DNA of 47,148 nucleotides from Actinobacteria bacterium 69-20 (GCA_001897425.1 MKSW01000013.1:164345-211492), one strand, 5' to 3'; counted from the first letter of the stretch, positions 32,281 through 41,822 are shown. A program made the numbers and translations. Notes: generated by a model from the letters alone, not told the origin.

Positions 32281-34569
32281 ATGGGCACATCCTCACGCAC
32301 GGTCGAGTTGGATATCGGCGGAATGACCTGCGCGTCGTGCGCCGCACGGGTCGAGCGCAAACTCAACAAGCTCGACGGGGTGACGGCCACCGTCAACTTC
32401 GCCACCGAGCAGGCGCGGGTGTCCCTGCCCGAGGCACTGACCGTCGACGATGCGATCGCGACCGTGCAGGCCACCGGGTACACGGCCGCACCGTCCGCTC
32501 CCCTGTTCGGGTCGACAGGCGCCGGCGAAAGCGACTCCGACGGCCGCGAGGCGACCGCCGGCGAGCACGCCCCCGGCGGCAAGCACGACACTGAATCGAC
32601 CGAGCTGGTCGCATTGCGCTCCCGGCTGATCGGCGCGGCGATCCTCGGCGTCCCCGTGGTCGTGCTGTCCATGGCTCCACCGCTCCAATTCACCTACTGG
32701 CAGTGGCTGGCTTTGACCCTGGCCGCCCCGGTGGTGACCTGGGCCGCCTGGCCCTTCCACCGCGCAGCGGCGATCAACGCCCGGCACGGCGCGGCCACCA
32801 TGGACACGCTCATCTCTATCGGCGTGTCGGCCGCGTTCGTCTGGTCCCTGTACGCCCTATTCGTCGGTGGCGCCGGCGAACCCGGCATGCGGATGGCCTT
32901 CGAATGGCTACCGCAGCCGGGCGGCACGCCGGAGGTGTACCTGGAAGTCGCCGCCGGACTCACCCTATTTCTGCTGGCCGGCCGCTATTTCGAGGCCCGC
33001 GCCAAGCGGCGCTCCGGCGAAGCCCTACGGGCCCTGGCCGAGATCGGCGCCAAGGAAGTCACCGTCGAAAACAACGGGAAACAGACGGCGATCCCGATCG
33101 GCCAGCTCGCCGTGGACGACGTGTTCGTGGTACGCCCCGGCGAGAAGATCGCCACCGACGGAGAGATCATCGACGGGGCCTCCGCCGTGGACACCTCCAT
33201 GATCACCGGCGAGTCCATTCCGGTCGAGGTGTCCGCCGGCGATCTGGTCGTCGGTGGAACGGTCAACGCGGGCGGGCTGCTGCGCGTGCGGGCCACCCGC
33301 GTCGGCGCCGACACCCAACTGGCACAGATGGCGAAACTCGTACGCGAGGCCCAGTCCGGCAAGGCACCAGTGCAGCGACTCGCCGATCGCATCTCGGCGG
33401 TATTCGTGCCGGTCGTGATGCTGATCGCACTAGGCACATTGGCCGTGCACCTGCTTATTGGCTCCGGCGTTCAACTATCCTTCACCGCCGCGGTTGCGGT
33501 GTTGATCGTCGCCTGCCCGTGTGCGCTGGGACTAGCCACACCCACCGCGCTGCTGGTCGGCACCGGCCGCGGAGCACAGCTCGGTGTGCTGATCCGCGGG
33601 CCGGAGATCCTCGAATCCACCCGCAAGGTCGACACAATCCTGCTGGACAAAACCGGCACCGTCACCACCGGCCGGATGGCCCTGCGCGACGTGCTGCTGG
33701 GTGACGGAATCGACCGGACGGAAGCGCTGCGCCTGGCGGGCGCGGTAGAGCACGCCAGCGAACACCCGATCGCCCGGGCCATCGCCCGCTCCGCCGAGAG
33801 TGAACTCGGCGCTCTACCGAACGTGACGACGTTCGCCGCCGACGCCGGCCTCGGGGTGCGGGGCACCGTTGACGGCAAGGCGGTCGTGGTCGGCCGCCCG
33901 GCCATGCTCACCGGCCAGGGCCTCACGCTCGACCCGGCCCTCGCCACGAAAGGCGCCGCAGCCGAGAAGGGCGGTGCGACGGTGGTCGCCGCCGGCTGGG
34001 ATGGAGCAGTCAAGGCCCTATTCACCGTGGCCGACACGGTCAAGCCCACCTCGAGGGACGCTATTGCACGGCTGCGAGGTCTCGGGCTGAAACCGTACCT
34101 GCTCACCGGCGACAATCGCACGGTCGCCACGGCCGTGGCCGCGGAGGTGGGAATCGACCGTGACGATGTCATCGCCGAGGTGTTGCCGCGTGACAAGGTC
34201 GCCGCCGTGACCCGGTTGCAGGCCAAGGGCGCCGTGGTGGCGATGGTCGGTGACGGCGTCAACGACGCCCCCGCACTCGCCCAGGCCGATCTCGGCCTGG
34301 CGATGGGCACCGGAACCGACGTCGCGATGGCCGCCTCCGATCTCACCCTGGTGCGCGGTGACCTCGCTGCGGCCGGAGACGCGATCCGGCTGTCCCGCCG
34401 CACCCTCGGCACAATCAAGGGCAACCTGTTTTGGGCGTTCGCCTACAACACCGCCGCGGTCCCGCTCGCCGCGCTCGGCCTGGCCAACCCACTGCTCGCC
34501 GGCGCCGCCATGGCGTTCTCCTCGGTATTCGTGGTGACCAACTCACTGCGCCTCAGGCGCTTCCAGTAG
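32281..34569 (+). CDS. copA: Cu(I)-exporting P1B-1 ATPase CopA
   Basis: This 762-residue pump has an N-terminal HMA domain (GMTCASC, Cys17 and Cys20), eight predicted membrane helices, the Cu(I) motif [11 protein letters not shown] (Cys412-Pro-Cys414), actuator TGES, the phosphorylation site DKTGTVT (Asp456), the nucleotide motif SEHPIARAI and the hinge [11 protein letters not shown]-terminal helices carry YNTAAVP and MAFSS, the other Cu(I) ligands of this class. The ATG at 32281 has GGAAGGA 7 bases upstream, so I reject the start at 32266. It is the third gene of the CsoR-controlled operon. Confidence 0.96.
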   Translation: MGTSSRTVELDIGGMTCASCAARVERKLNKLDGVTATVNFATEQARVSLPEALTVDDAIATVQATGYTAAPSAPLFGSTGAGESDSDGREATAGEHAPGGKHDTESTELVALRSRLIGAAILGVPVVVLSMAPPLQFTYWQWLALTLAAPVVTWAAWPFHRAAAINARHGAATMDTLISIGVSAAFVWSLYALFVGGAGEPGMRMAFEWLPQPGGTPEVYLEVAAGLTLFLLAGRYFEARAKRRSGEALRALAEIGAKEVTVENNGKQTAIPIGQLAVDDVFVVRPGEKIATDGEIIDGASAVDTSMITGESIPVEVSAGDLVVGGTVNAGGLLRVRATRVGADTQLAQMAKLVREAQSGKAPVQRLADRISAVFVPVVMLIALGTLAVHLLIGSGVQLSFTAAVAVLIVACPCALGLATPTALLVGTGRGAQLGVLIRGPEILESTRKVDTILLDKTGTVTTGRMALRDVLLGDGIDRTEALRLAGAVEHASEHPIARAIARSAESELGALPNVTTFAADAGLGVRGTVDGKAVVVGRPAMLTGQGLTLDPALATKGAAAEKGGATVVAAGWDGAVKALFTVADTVKPTSRDAIARLRGLGLKPYLLTGDNRTVATAVAAEVGIDRDDVIAEVLPRDKVAAVTRLQAKGAVVAMVGDGVNDAPALAQADLGLAMGTGTDVAMAASDLTLVRGDLAAAGDAIRLSRRTLGTIKGNLFWAFAYNTAAVPLAALGLANPLLAGAAMAFSSVFVVTNSLRLRRFQ

Positions 34570-34704
34570 GTCACGCCCGATGAGTACCGCGCCGAGCCAA
34601 CCCCCACGCACGACGCCGAACGGGCTCCGAGCCGCAGGTGCGCCACCGATGGGCCGACGAGTGCCAGCACGAGCTTTTGCCAACCACGACAGAAGGACGC
34701 GGCA

Positions 34705-36867
34705 ATGACCGATCACGAACACCACGGCGGCGCGGTTGAGACCGCAGAGCCACATGCCGCAACAGCAAGCCATGCCGGCCACACCGGACACGCAAGCGAC
34801 GCGGACCACGGCGGCCACGGCGCACACGGCGGGCATGGCGGTCACGGGGCACACGCCGGGCATGCCGGTCACGGTGGGCATGGGGATCATGCCGGGCAGT
34901 TCCGGCGGCTGTTCTGGTGGATGCTGATCCTGGCCGCGCCGACGATCGCGTTTTCGGCCATGTTCGCTTCGCTGTTGGGCTACGGGCTGCCGGAAACCGG
35001 GTGGACGACGTGGATTTCCCCGCTTCTTGGCACCGTCATGTATATCTGGGGCGGGAAACCGTTCCTGACCGGCGCCGTCGCCGAGATCCGGTCCCGCAAG
35101 CCGGGCATGATGCTCTTGATCGCGCTCGGGATCAGCGTCGCCTTCATCGCCTCGCTCGGGGCCAGCCTGAGCATCCTCGGCCACCATCTCGAGTTCTGGT
35201 GGGAGCTCGCCCTGCTGATCGTGATCATGCTGCTCGGGCATTGGATCGAGATGCGCTCGCTCGCCCAGACCAGCTCCGCGCTCGATTCCCTCGCTGCGTT
35301 GCTGCCCGACCAGGCCGAGCGGGTCGACGGCGAGGATATCGTCATCGTCACCCCGGCCGAGTTGCGCGTCGGCGATGTGGTGTTGGTTCGGCCCGGAGGT
35401 GCCGTGCCGGCCGACGGCCGCATCGCCGACGGCCAGGCCGACATGGACGAATCGATGGTCACCGGCGAGTCCCGCCCGGTGCGCCGCACGGCCGGCGAGC
35501 ACGTGGTGGCCGGCACCGTCGCCACCGACTCCGGGCTGCGCATCGAGGTCACCGCCATCGGCGACGACACCGCCCTGGCGGGCATCGGCCGCCTGGTGGC
35601 AGATGCTCAGGCGTCGTCGTCGCGGGCGCAGCGGATCGCCGACACCGCCGCCGGCTACCTATTCTGGTTCGCGCTCGGCGCAGCGATCATCACCGCCCTC
35701 GTGTGGGGGCTTGCCGTGGGCAGCGCCGATGACGCGGTCACCCGCACCATCACGGTGCTCGTGATCGCCTGTCCGCACGCGCTCGGCCTGGCTATCCCGC
35801 TGGTGGTGTCCATCGCCACCGAACGGTCCGCGCGCGCCGGGGTGCTCGTCAAGGACCGGCTCGCCCTGGAATCCATGCGCACGATCGGGGCGGTGCTGTT
35901 CGACAAGACCGGCACCCTCACGATGGGGCAGCCGACCGTCGTCACCGTCGAACCCGCCGACGGCCGGAGTGCCGACGAGGTACTGGCGCTCGCGGCGGCC
36001 GCCGAATCCGACAGCGAACACCCGCTGGCCGGTGCGATCGTGCGCGCCGCCGCCACCCGCAGCCTGAAAGTTCCGGCGGCAAGCGGATTCTCCTCGTCCC
36101 CCGCCGTCGGTGTCACCGCCACCGTCGACGGACGGCAGATCAGGGTAGGCGGGCCCGCGCTGCTCGACGAGACCGGCACACGGGAACTCCCGATCGCCGA
36201 CACGTGGCGCGAAACCGGCGCCATCATCTTGCATGTCATGCGCGACGGCCAGGTGATCGGCGCCGTGGAGTTGGCCGACGAGATCCGCCCCGAATCCCGC
36301 CACGCTGTCGATGCGCTGCACGCCCGCGGTCTCAAAGTCATCATGATTACCGGTGATGCTGCTGCAGTCGCCGAATCCGTCGGCGAAGAACTCGGCATCG
36401 ACCGGGTCTTCGCGGGCGTCCGGCCGGAGGACAAGGCCGCCACCGTCGCCTCCCTGCAGCGGGAGGGCATCAAGGTCGCGATGGTCGGCGACGGCGTCAA
36501 CGACGCCCCCGCACTCGCGCAGGCCGACGTCGGCATTGCGATCGGCGCCGGCACCGACGTGGCCATCGCCTCGGCCGGGGTGATCCTGGCCTCCGACGAC
36601 CCGCGCTCAGTCCTGTCGGTGATCGACCTGTCGAAGGCCAGCTACCGCAAGATGAAACAAAACCTGTGGTGGGCCGCCGGATACAACCTCGCATCGGTGC
36701 CACTCGCGGCCGGGGTGCTCGCCCCGATCGGATTCGTGCTGCCCATGTCGATCGGCGCGATCCTGATGTCGCTGTCCACGATCATCGTCGCCGCCAACGC
36801 CCAACTCCTGCGCAGACTCGACCTGCGACCCGAAAGCCACGCCAGCCCGGCGAAACCCCGCTCGTAG
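34705..36867 (+). CDS. copB: CopB-type P1B-3 ATPase with a His-rich N-terminus
   Basis: This 720-residue pump has no HMA domain. Instead, residues about 3-65 are packed with histidine and glycine (HGGHGAHGGHGGHGAHAGHA), a likely metal-binding tail. The membrane motif is ACPHALGLAIP (Cys356-Pro-His358), which defines the CopB or P1B-3 group that exports copper, often proposed as Cu(II). Further motifs are TGESRPV, DKTGTLT (Asp400), SEHPLAGAI and [10 protein letters not shown]. Preceded by GAAGGACGCGGCA and the ATG, it starts 135 bases after copA on the same strand, so it may share the CsoR-driven transcript or have its own promoter. Confidence 0.95.
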   Translation: MTDHEHHGGAVETAEPHAATASHAGHTGHASDADHGGHGAHGGHGGHGAHAGHAGHGGHGDHAGQFRRLFWWMLILAAPTIAFSAMFASLLGYGLPETGWTTWISPLLGTVMYIWGGKPFLTGAVAEIRSRKPGMMLLIALGISVAFIASLGASLSILGHHLEFWWELALLIVIMLLGHWIEMRSLAQTSSALDSLAALLPDQAERVDGEDIVIVTPAELRVGDVVLVRPGGAVPADGRIADGQADMDESMVTGESRPVRRTAGEHVVAGTVATDSGLRIEVTAIGDDTALAGIGRLVADAQASSSRAQRIADTAAGYLFWFALGAAIITALVWGLAVGSADDAVTRTITVLVIACPHALGLAIPLVVSIATERSARAGVLVKDRLALESMRTIGAVLFDKTGTLTMGQPTVVTVEPADGRSADEVLALAAAAESDSEHPLAGAIVRAAATRSLKVPAASGFSSSPAVGVTATVDGRQIRVGGPALLDETGTRELPIADTWRETGAIILHVMRDGQVIGAVELADEIRPESRHAVDALHARGLKVIMITGDAAAVAESVGEELGIDRVFAGVRPEDKAATVASLQREGIKVAMVGDGVNDAPALAQADVGIAIGAGTDVAIASAGVILASDDPRSVLSVIDLSKASYRKMKQNLWWAAGYNLASVPLAAGVLAPIGFVLPMSIGAILMSLSTIIVAANAQLLRRLDLRPESHASPAKPRS

Positions 36868-36969
36868 CTGAAGTTATCGTCGCCGGGTAACCTGAGTGAG
36901 ACGGGGACAGTGGCCGCCTCAACAATTTCGTTGCGCGGCTTTCATCGGGCTGCCGTAAGGACAATCGCA

Positions 36970-37410
36970 GTGAGCCAAAGAGGGAAACCCCGTCAAACAC
37001 GCCGGACCTCCGCCCAGGCAGGTTCGCCGCGCCGAGGACTGCTAATCCGGATCACCGCTGGCGTCGCGATTCTGGCGATCGTCGGCGCCGCGATCGCAAT
37101 ACAGGCCGGAGGCGGAGCCGACGACCCCGGCGTCGCGTTCACCATCAATGCTCCTACCGACGGTGCGACCGTCTCCTCACCGGTCACCCTCGACGTCGCG
37201 CTGCACGGATCGCAGCTCGGCTCACCCGGCGACGGCCTGGACCACCTGCACCTGTCCCTCGACGGCGGGCAGCCGATCGCCGAGTACTCCTCGAGCCGGC
37301 TGCCCCTTCAAATACCCTCCGGCCGCCACACGCTCACCGTCGAACTCGCCGGCCCCGATCATGCCCCGCTACTGCCCGACCGGTCGGTGACATTCACCGT
37401 GACCGGCTGA
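36970..37410 (+). CDS. Exported DUF4399-like Ig-fold protein
   Basis: This 146-residue protein has a basic N-terminus, one hydrophobic signal or anchor helix (IRITAGVAILAIVGAAIAIQ), and an outside beta domain: FTINAPTDGATVSSPVTLDVAL, GLDHLHLSLDGGQPIAEY, SGRHTLTVELAGPDHAPLLP. The pattern, with an HLHLxLDG strand, resembles DUF4399 and related Ig-like domains of bacterial redox or metal loci. The GTG at 36970 has AAGGA 8 bases upstream, so the longer frame from 36910 is unlikely. It overlaps the next gene by one base (TGATG) and begins a three-gene unit after copB. Confidence 0.72.
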   Translation: MSQRGKPRQTRRTSAQAGSPRRGLLIRITAGVAILAIVGAAIAIQAGGGADDPGVAFTINAPTDGATVSSPVTLDVALHGSQLGSPGDGLDHLHLSLDGGQPIAEYSSSRLPLQIPSGRHTLTVELAGPDHAPLLPDRSVTFTVTG

Positions 37411-38177
37411 TGCGCCGGCCCGATACGCGGCAGACGATCCTGCGACACGGACCCGTGGTGCGAATCGCACATGCCTTGCTGGCGCTGAGCGTGATCGTTC
37501 TCATCGTGAGCGGCCTGGGCATGGCAGAACGCCTCCCCGGTCAGGCCGTCTCGATGCTCGGCGGTCACGTGTGGCTCGGAGACCTGCACCGCCAGCTCGG
37601 TCTGGTATTCGGCGTGGCGGTCGCTGGATTGATGTTGTTCGGACCGGCCGCCGGGCGTCGGTTGATCCGGGACATGTGCCGATTCCGCCGCGGCGACGCT
37701 ACCTGGTTTCGCAGCTTTGTCCGCTACGTTCTGGCCCCGTCCCGGCACCGCCCGCAATCCCACGACGGCCGGTTCGACCCTGGGCAGCGAATCGTCTTCG
37801 CGGTGATCCTCGGTTCCGCCGCAGTCTTGACTGTGAGCGCCGCCGCTTTATATCTCGCGCCAGTTGGATCGACCTCGCTGCTCGCGTGGGCGCTTCGCAT
37901 TCACGTCGTCGCAGCCGTCATTTTTATTGCCGCGCTCGCCGTACATGTGCTGGTCGGTGTCGGCCTGCTCGCCTCCCACCGCAATATCGGCCGAGTCATG
38001 TTCGGCGACGGGCGCGTGAAGCAAGGTCTGGCGTACACTCTGTGGCCGACGTGGACAGCCGGACAGATCACGGATTCGAACGCCGATGCGGTCGCCGGCC
38101 AGCAGCACGGAACGCCCGCAGCCGCTTCCGGACACACCGACCTCGCACGCCGTCTCGACAAGGCGCGCCCCGAATGA
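37410..38177 (+). CDS. Cytochrome b561-like membrane protein
   Basis: This 255-residue protein has four hydrophobic helices: VVRIAHALLALSVIVLIVSGL, GLVFGVAVAGLMLFG, FAVILGSAAVLTVSAAALYL and LRIHVVAAVIFIAALAVHVLVG. Histidines in RIAHALL, LHRQLG and IHVVAA...VHV match the haem ligands of di-haem cytochrome b561 and formate-dehydrogenase gamma subunits. It could pass electrons between the quinone pool and an outside partner. The ATG overlaps the upstream stop, and its own stop overlaps the next ATG by 4 bases. The C-terminal ~45 residues are hydrophilic and disordered. The partner is unknown. Confidence 0.75.
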   Translation: MRRPDTRQTILRHGPVVRIAHALLALSVIVLIVSGLGMAERLPGQAVSMLGGHVWLGDLHRQLGLVFGVAVAGLMLFGPAAGRRLIRDMCRFRRGDATWFRSFVRYVLAPSRHRPQSHDGRFDPGQRIVFAVILGSAAVLTVSAAALYLAPVGSTSLLAWALRIHVVAAVIFIAALAVHVLVGVGLLASHRNIGRVMFGDGRVKQGLAYTLWPTWTAGQITDSNADAVAGQQHGTPAAASGHTDLARRLDKARPE

Positions 38178-38608
38178 GAAAAACTGCCACCCGGCCGGCT
38201 GTGCGCTGGATCGCGATAGCTGCCACTGTCATCAACATCGAAATCCACCTCGCGCTGGCGCTGAACCACTGGCGCGAAATGCCTTACATCGGACTCCTAT
38301 TCGTAGCTGGCGCAGCTCTGCTCGGGGCAGTCGCCATCGGCCTTTGGCTTGACCCGGATGGCGAGCGCGCCGTGGCCTGGATCGGCGGAAGCATGGTCAG
38401 TGCGGGCGAGATCGTTCTCTTTGTCCTCAGCCGCACCGTTGGCCTGCCCGGCGACTACCGAGAAACCTGGGCGGAAACACCCGAAGACTTCTTCGGCCTG
38501 CTGTCGCTGCTCACCGAGGGCATCTTCATCGCGTGCGCGGCGTACTCACTGACCCGCCAGTCAAAGCCCATCCTCGCCAAACGTCAACGACGGCAGCAAC
38601 AGATGTAG
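38174..38608 (+). CDS. Four-helix membrane protein of unknown function
   Basis: I do not recognise a named family. The 144-residue protein has four hydrophobic segments: WIAIAATVINIEIHLALAL, IGLLFVAGAALLGAVAIGLW, AWIGGSMVSAGEIVLFVLS and FGLLSLLTEGIFIACAAYSL. Between helices three and four is a hydrophilic stretch (GDYRETWAETPEDFFG), and the tail is very basic. The first helix contains EIHLALALNHW with two histidines that could bind metal or haem. ATGA overlap with the cytochrome b561-like gene indicates joint action with it. Alternatives include a subunit of that cytochrome or a metal-tolerance membrane protein. Confidence 0.65.
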   Translation: MRKTATRPAVRWIAIAATVINIEIHLALALNHWREMPYIGLLFVAGAALLGAVAIGLWLDPDGERAVAWIGGSMVSAGEIVLFVLSRTVGLPGDYRETWAETPEDFFGLLSLLTEGIFIACAAYSLTRQSKPILAKRQRRQQQM

Positions 38609-38737
38609 CACCGTCAAATCTTGCATTAGCCGGAAGCGCGAACAGTTGCGTTGCGCAATCTTGAAATATTGTCATGTCGCTTGCCGTCTCATACGTGGCA
38701 CTAAAGCTATTCGGGCGGGCCCGGCCGGCGGATGGCG

Positions 38738-39409
38738 TCATGCGGGATTTGGGTGGCGGTGTCGGTGGTGAGCATCCGGATAATGCGGGTGCGTGTGCGT
38801 GATCGGCTCGTGGGTGTGCACGTGCGTGTGACGAACCCCGTCCGGCACCTCCTGACCAGGCACGTGCGCATGCTGATGGTGCTCGTCATGGACGTGCGCA
38901 TGTTCGTGGGTGATCGCGTCGTGGGTGTGCTCATGTTCATGCCGCTCGGTCAGGTGCAGCCAGACGCCGACGGCCATGAAAACCGCAGCGACTATCAGCG
39001 CCCAGGTCACTGGCTCGCCCAGCAGGGCCGCAAGGATCGCACCAAAGAACGGCGCGATCGAGTAGTAGGCGCTGGCGCGGGCGGTGCCGACGTGACGCAT
39101 CCCCACAATGAACAAGGTGAGGCTGATCCCGTAGGCGAATAGCCCGATCACTGTGGCCGCGCCGATTTGAAGCAGGCCCGGCAACCTGGCTCCGAAGGCG
39201 AAGGCGATGACGAGGTTGGCTGGCCCTGCGACGCCGCCTTTGATGGCGGCGAGCCAGGTGGCGTCGTTCAACGACACCGTGCGGGTCAGGTTGTTGTCCA
39301 GACCCCAACACAGGCAGGCCGCCAGGATCGCCAGCGCGGGCCACAGGCTGGCGAAGCTCGCCCCCGACGGTGTGAGTCGCAGCGGTAAGTGTCGTGTCCC
39401 TGGTGGCAG
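38738..39409 (-). pseudogene. 5'-truncated EamA-type transporter with a His-rich tail
   Basis: The frame is open upstream to a TAA at 39410-39412 and begins in mid-protein at about LPLRLTPSGASFASLW, a loop before a helix (LAILAACLCWGLDNNLTR). Intact members have about 140 more residues with the first five helices. What remains is the second EamA repeat and a striking tail of histidines (HEHEHTHDAITHEHAHVHDE; HHRHRHP) over about 65 residues. Such tails bind divalent metals such as nickel or zinc. Without its first half and any supported start it should be inactive, though a GTG at 39277 could yield a 179-residue fragment. It marks a junction between modules. Confidence 0.75.
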
Positions 39410-39523
39410 TTAATGTCCGACCGGAATGTCGGTGACTTTTCTCGGCAATCCACCCAACCCGCGGCTCAACAGTCGCTCACGGTCACGTCTTGTCAAGTTC
39501 CTGGAGCAGGGCCTGTGCGCGGC

Positions 39524-40681
39524 TCAGAGCGCCGTTGCGCCGGGGCTGCCAGAGCTATGACGACGACTCTGATCTTCGGATATATGAGGTCCAGTGTTGG
39601 ACGGTTCGCCGCGTGCTGGCAAGCGACGGTAGCGAGTGGTTCCGATGATGGCTGCCGTCAGCGTGATCGCGGCGACGATGATGAGCTGTGCAGCCGCGGG
39701 CGTGATCGCGGCTCGCGCCCCGGATGCGGGCGGGACGCTCAGCCAGGTGATCAGTGACTCGACCCGAGTCAGGAGTGCGACGGTAGAGAACACGCATACG
39801 CCGAGGATGACGCCGGTCGGTATCGCGACCTTGAGCGAGCGCAGCACCAGCAAGGCGAAGGCGGCGGCTGCCGCTGCCATGCACCAGAAGCCGGCGCCGG
39901 TTCCAATGACATTGGCAAATACCCAGCCGATCACATCGCGGGCAGGCGGCCAGAACCAGGCGATGGTCGTCATCGCGGCCACGGCGAACGCTCCCGTTGT
40001 TGCTGCAGTGATCCACAGCCCCCGCCGCGCAGGCGGCGCGTGCGAAGCGACCGCCGCGAGCCCGGCGACGAGACACGCCTTGAGGATCAGCATCAGTGGC
40101 GAATCGGCCACAGGCATCCCGGACACGGCCGCGATGACAAGGGTTGCCACGATGGTGGCGGCGCCGACGAGCTGGCCGAGTGCGCGTTGCCCGATAAGAG
40201 CCGCGAGCAGCACCACGATCCACGCCGCCGGCAGCCACTCCTGCACTACCACCCAACCCGGGGTCGCGGACCACGAGGCCGCAGGGCCAAAGTCTTGCGC
40301 GAACCTGTACATCGGGAACTCGCTCAGCAGGAGTCGGGCCCACGCCGTGTCTATCGCCTGCACCGCCAGCACGACCAGGCCACCCAGGGTCGCCACGCGC
40401 ACGGCCTGGGCTTGGGCCCGGGCACGCTCGGGCGTCGTCGCAAACCGGGCCCGCATGGCCAGTTGAAGGACGCTCCAGGACTCGGCGGGGCCAGGTACCC
40501 CGAATTTCAGGGTGAGATCCGCACTGTCCGGGTCCGCGTCGACGCGCTCCTGGAGGAACACGTCGACCATCTCCTCCTCGCGAATGACCCGGTAGGGGCG
40601 GGGCAGCACTCGCAGCAGCCGCCGGTATCTCTCTTCCAGGCCACTCGGCGAGGGCGGGAGGTCTAGATCGTCGGTGACCAT
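39524..40681 (-). CDS. Polytopic membrane protein paired with PadR
   Basis: This 385-residue protein has a soluble N-terminus (LEERYRRLLRVLPRPYRVIREEEMVDVFL) that matches the start of a common actinobacterial family of unknown function, often following PadR regulators. About nine hydrophobic helices follow, e.g. VATLGGLVVLAVQAI, AAWIVVLLAALIG and AFALLVLRSLKVAIPTGVIL. Some relatives are bacitracin- or antibiotic-response membrane proteins, but no function can be claimed here. The ATG at 40681 overlaps the end of padR by 19 bases, so the two are translated from one message. Confidence 0.72.
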   Translation of the reverse strand: MVTDDLDLPPSPSGLEERYRRLLRVLPRPYRVIREEEMVDVFLQERVDADPDSADLTLKFGVPGPAESWSVLQLAMRARFATTPERARAQAQAVRVATLGGLVVLAVQAIDTAWARLLLSEFPMYRFAQDFGPAASWSATPGWVVVQEWLPAAWIVVLLAALIGQRALGQLVGAATIVATLVIAAVSGMPVADSPLMLILKACLVAGLAAVASHAPPARRGLWITAATTGAFAVAAMTTIAWFWPPARDVIGWVFANVIGTGAGFWCMAAAAAAFALLVLRSLKVAIPTGVILGVCVFSTVALLTRVESLITWLSVPPASGARAAITPAAAQLIIVAAITLTAAIIGTTRYRRLPARGEPSNTGPHISEDQSRRHSSGSPGATAL

Positions 40682-41091
40682 GCGAGCACCGGCGCTTCAC
40701 CGGCCCGGGGGTCGTTGCGGACGAGTGTGCTGCGCAGCCCCGACTCGTTTCGCGCCGGTCGCGTCGACCTTTTCGCGGCGGCCAGGCGACCGACGGCGAT
40801 CTGGGCGTTGGCCGCCTGGCGTGCGGCCTCGTCGGCGAGTACCCGGCGGCCGTTGGTCGACAGCCGGTAGTAGCGGCGCAGTCGCGAGTCGATGATCTCT
40901 TCGTGGTCGACCTCGATGACCTCGTCCTCGGCCAGCCGGTCGACGATGCCGTACAGGGTGCCGACACGCAGCCGGATCCGCCCGCCGGACAAGTCGGCCA
41001 CCTCCGATAGCAGCGCGTAGCCGTGCAGCGGCCCGGCCGCGAGCGCCGACATGATCAAAAACGCCTGTTCCGAAAAGCCTCGACGAGTCAT
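40663..41091 (-). CDS. PadR-family transcriptional regulator
   Basis: This 142-residue protein has the PadR winged helix: FSEQAFLIMSALAAGPLHGYALLSEV, GTLYGIVDRLAEDEVIEVD and RRYYRLSTNGRRVL over residues 5-90, then an extended helix for dimerisation. PadR repressors respond to toxic small molecules or envelope stress and usually control an adjacent membrane gene; here the target is the overlapping polytopic protein and itself. The ATG at 41091 lies immediately after a TATACT hexamer, so translation is probably leaderless, and a small ATAC/GTAT dyad covers the start. A longer frame from 41124 crosses that promoter. Confidence 0.88.
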   Translation of the reverse strand: MTRRGFSEQAFLIMSALAAGPLHGYALLSEVADLSGGRIRLRVGTLYGIVDRLAEDEVIEVDHEEIIDSRLRRYYRLSTNGRRVLADEAARQAANAQIAVGRLAAAKRSTRPARNESGLRSTLVRNDPRAGEAPVLAWSPTI

Positions 41092-41103
41092 ACACTGAGT
41101 ATA
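41090..41103 (-). promoter_or_regulatory. padR promoter and operator
   Basis: ATAC-N5-GTAT (41090-41102) is a 13-base dyad that overlaps the padR ATG. On the minus strand TATACT at 41098-41103 serves as -10 about 7 bases before the start codon. This points to autoregulation of a leaderless message. Confidence 0.55.
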
Positions 41104-41198
41104 TCGGATTACAGGGCATGGCACGTTCCTCGCCGCTATGTCTCTTCAGCGACAGCGGACCGGCGCACTGCTTCTGGACGGATCGGAAGGGGAGACTG

Positions 41199-41822
41199 AT
41201 GAGCCAGCACGAACCACACCACTTCGGACGGCGTGCGCGAACACTTGTGATAGCGGTGGCTGTGTCCATGCTTGCGCTGTCCGTGGCGGTTGTCGCGGGG
41301 CCCGGGGCGGCGGCGCAGCCTGCACCCACCGCGAAACTCCCTCCCGCGGCGGTGAACAACCCCGACGTCCCACTGGCGACCATCCTGGCGCTGCCGAAGG
41401 CGATCCAGCAGAACGCGACCATCCACATAGACCCGGACCTGGACCCGCACGTGCCAATCATCTACGGAGACGGCACTGCTGTGCCCGGGCAGTCCGCAGC
41501 GGCCAAGGCCGCGACAACTGACTGCGGAATATTCGCGGTATGGGGACCTCCACTGGCATGGGGCCCCACCTACACCGGTACCTGCGCTGTAGCCGGATCA
41601 GTAGGGTTTCATCTCACCTACTGGTGGACCAAGTCTCAGAACGTCACCACGTCTGGGGCTGCTGACGGTACGGGCTGGAACCCCGGTCAGACGTGGTACC
41701 AGCTCGGTTCGACGCCAAATGTCCACCTCTGGGTGCCATGGGGCAATGTCCTCGCTATGCCTAAAGGAAAAGCGTGGGGAGCTTCGGCTCCTGCGGGCAT
41801 CACCCTTGATATTCATTACTGA
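41199..41822 (+). CDS. Secreted protein of unknown function
   Basis: I recognise no family. The 207-residue product has a clear signal peptide: a basic start (HHFGRRARTLVI), a hydrophobic core (VIAVAVSMLALSVAVVAGPG) and cleavage near AAAQP. The mature part has two cysteines (TTDCGIFAVWG and YTGTCAVAG) that probably form a disulfide, and a C-terminal half rich in Trp, Gly and Thr, suggesting beta structure. The ATG has GGGGAG 5 bases upstream. It lies between padR and the DUF1906 protein, and it is divergent from padR. Confidence 0.7.
   Translation: MSQHEPHHFGRRARTLVIAVAVSMLALSVAVVAGPGAAAQPAPTAKLPPAAVNNPDVPLATILALPKAIQQNATIHIDPDLDPHVPIIYGDGTAVPGQSAAAKAATTDCGIFAVWGPPLAWGPTYTGTCAVAGSVGFHLTYWWTKSQNVTTSGAADGTGWNPGQTWYQLGSTPNVHLWVPWGNVLAMPKGKAWGASAPAGITLDIHY

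Noticed and set aside
34800-34890. Short tandem repeats resembling a repeat array
   Set aside because: They encode the His/Gly-rich N-terminus of CopB in frame; units are irregular, with no spacers.
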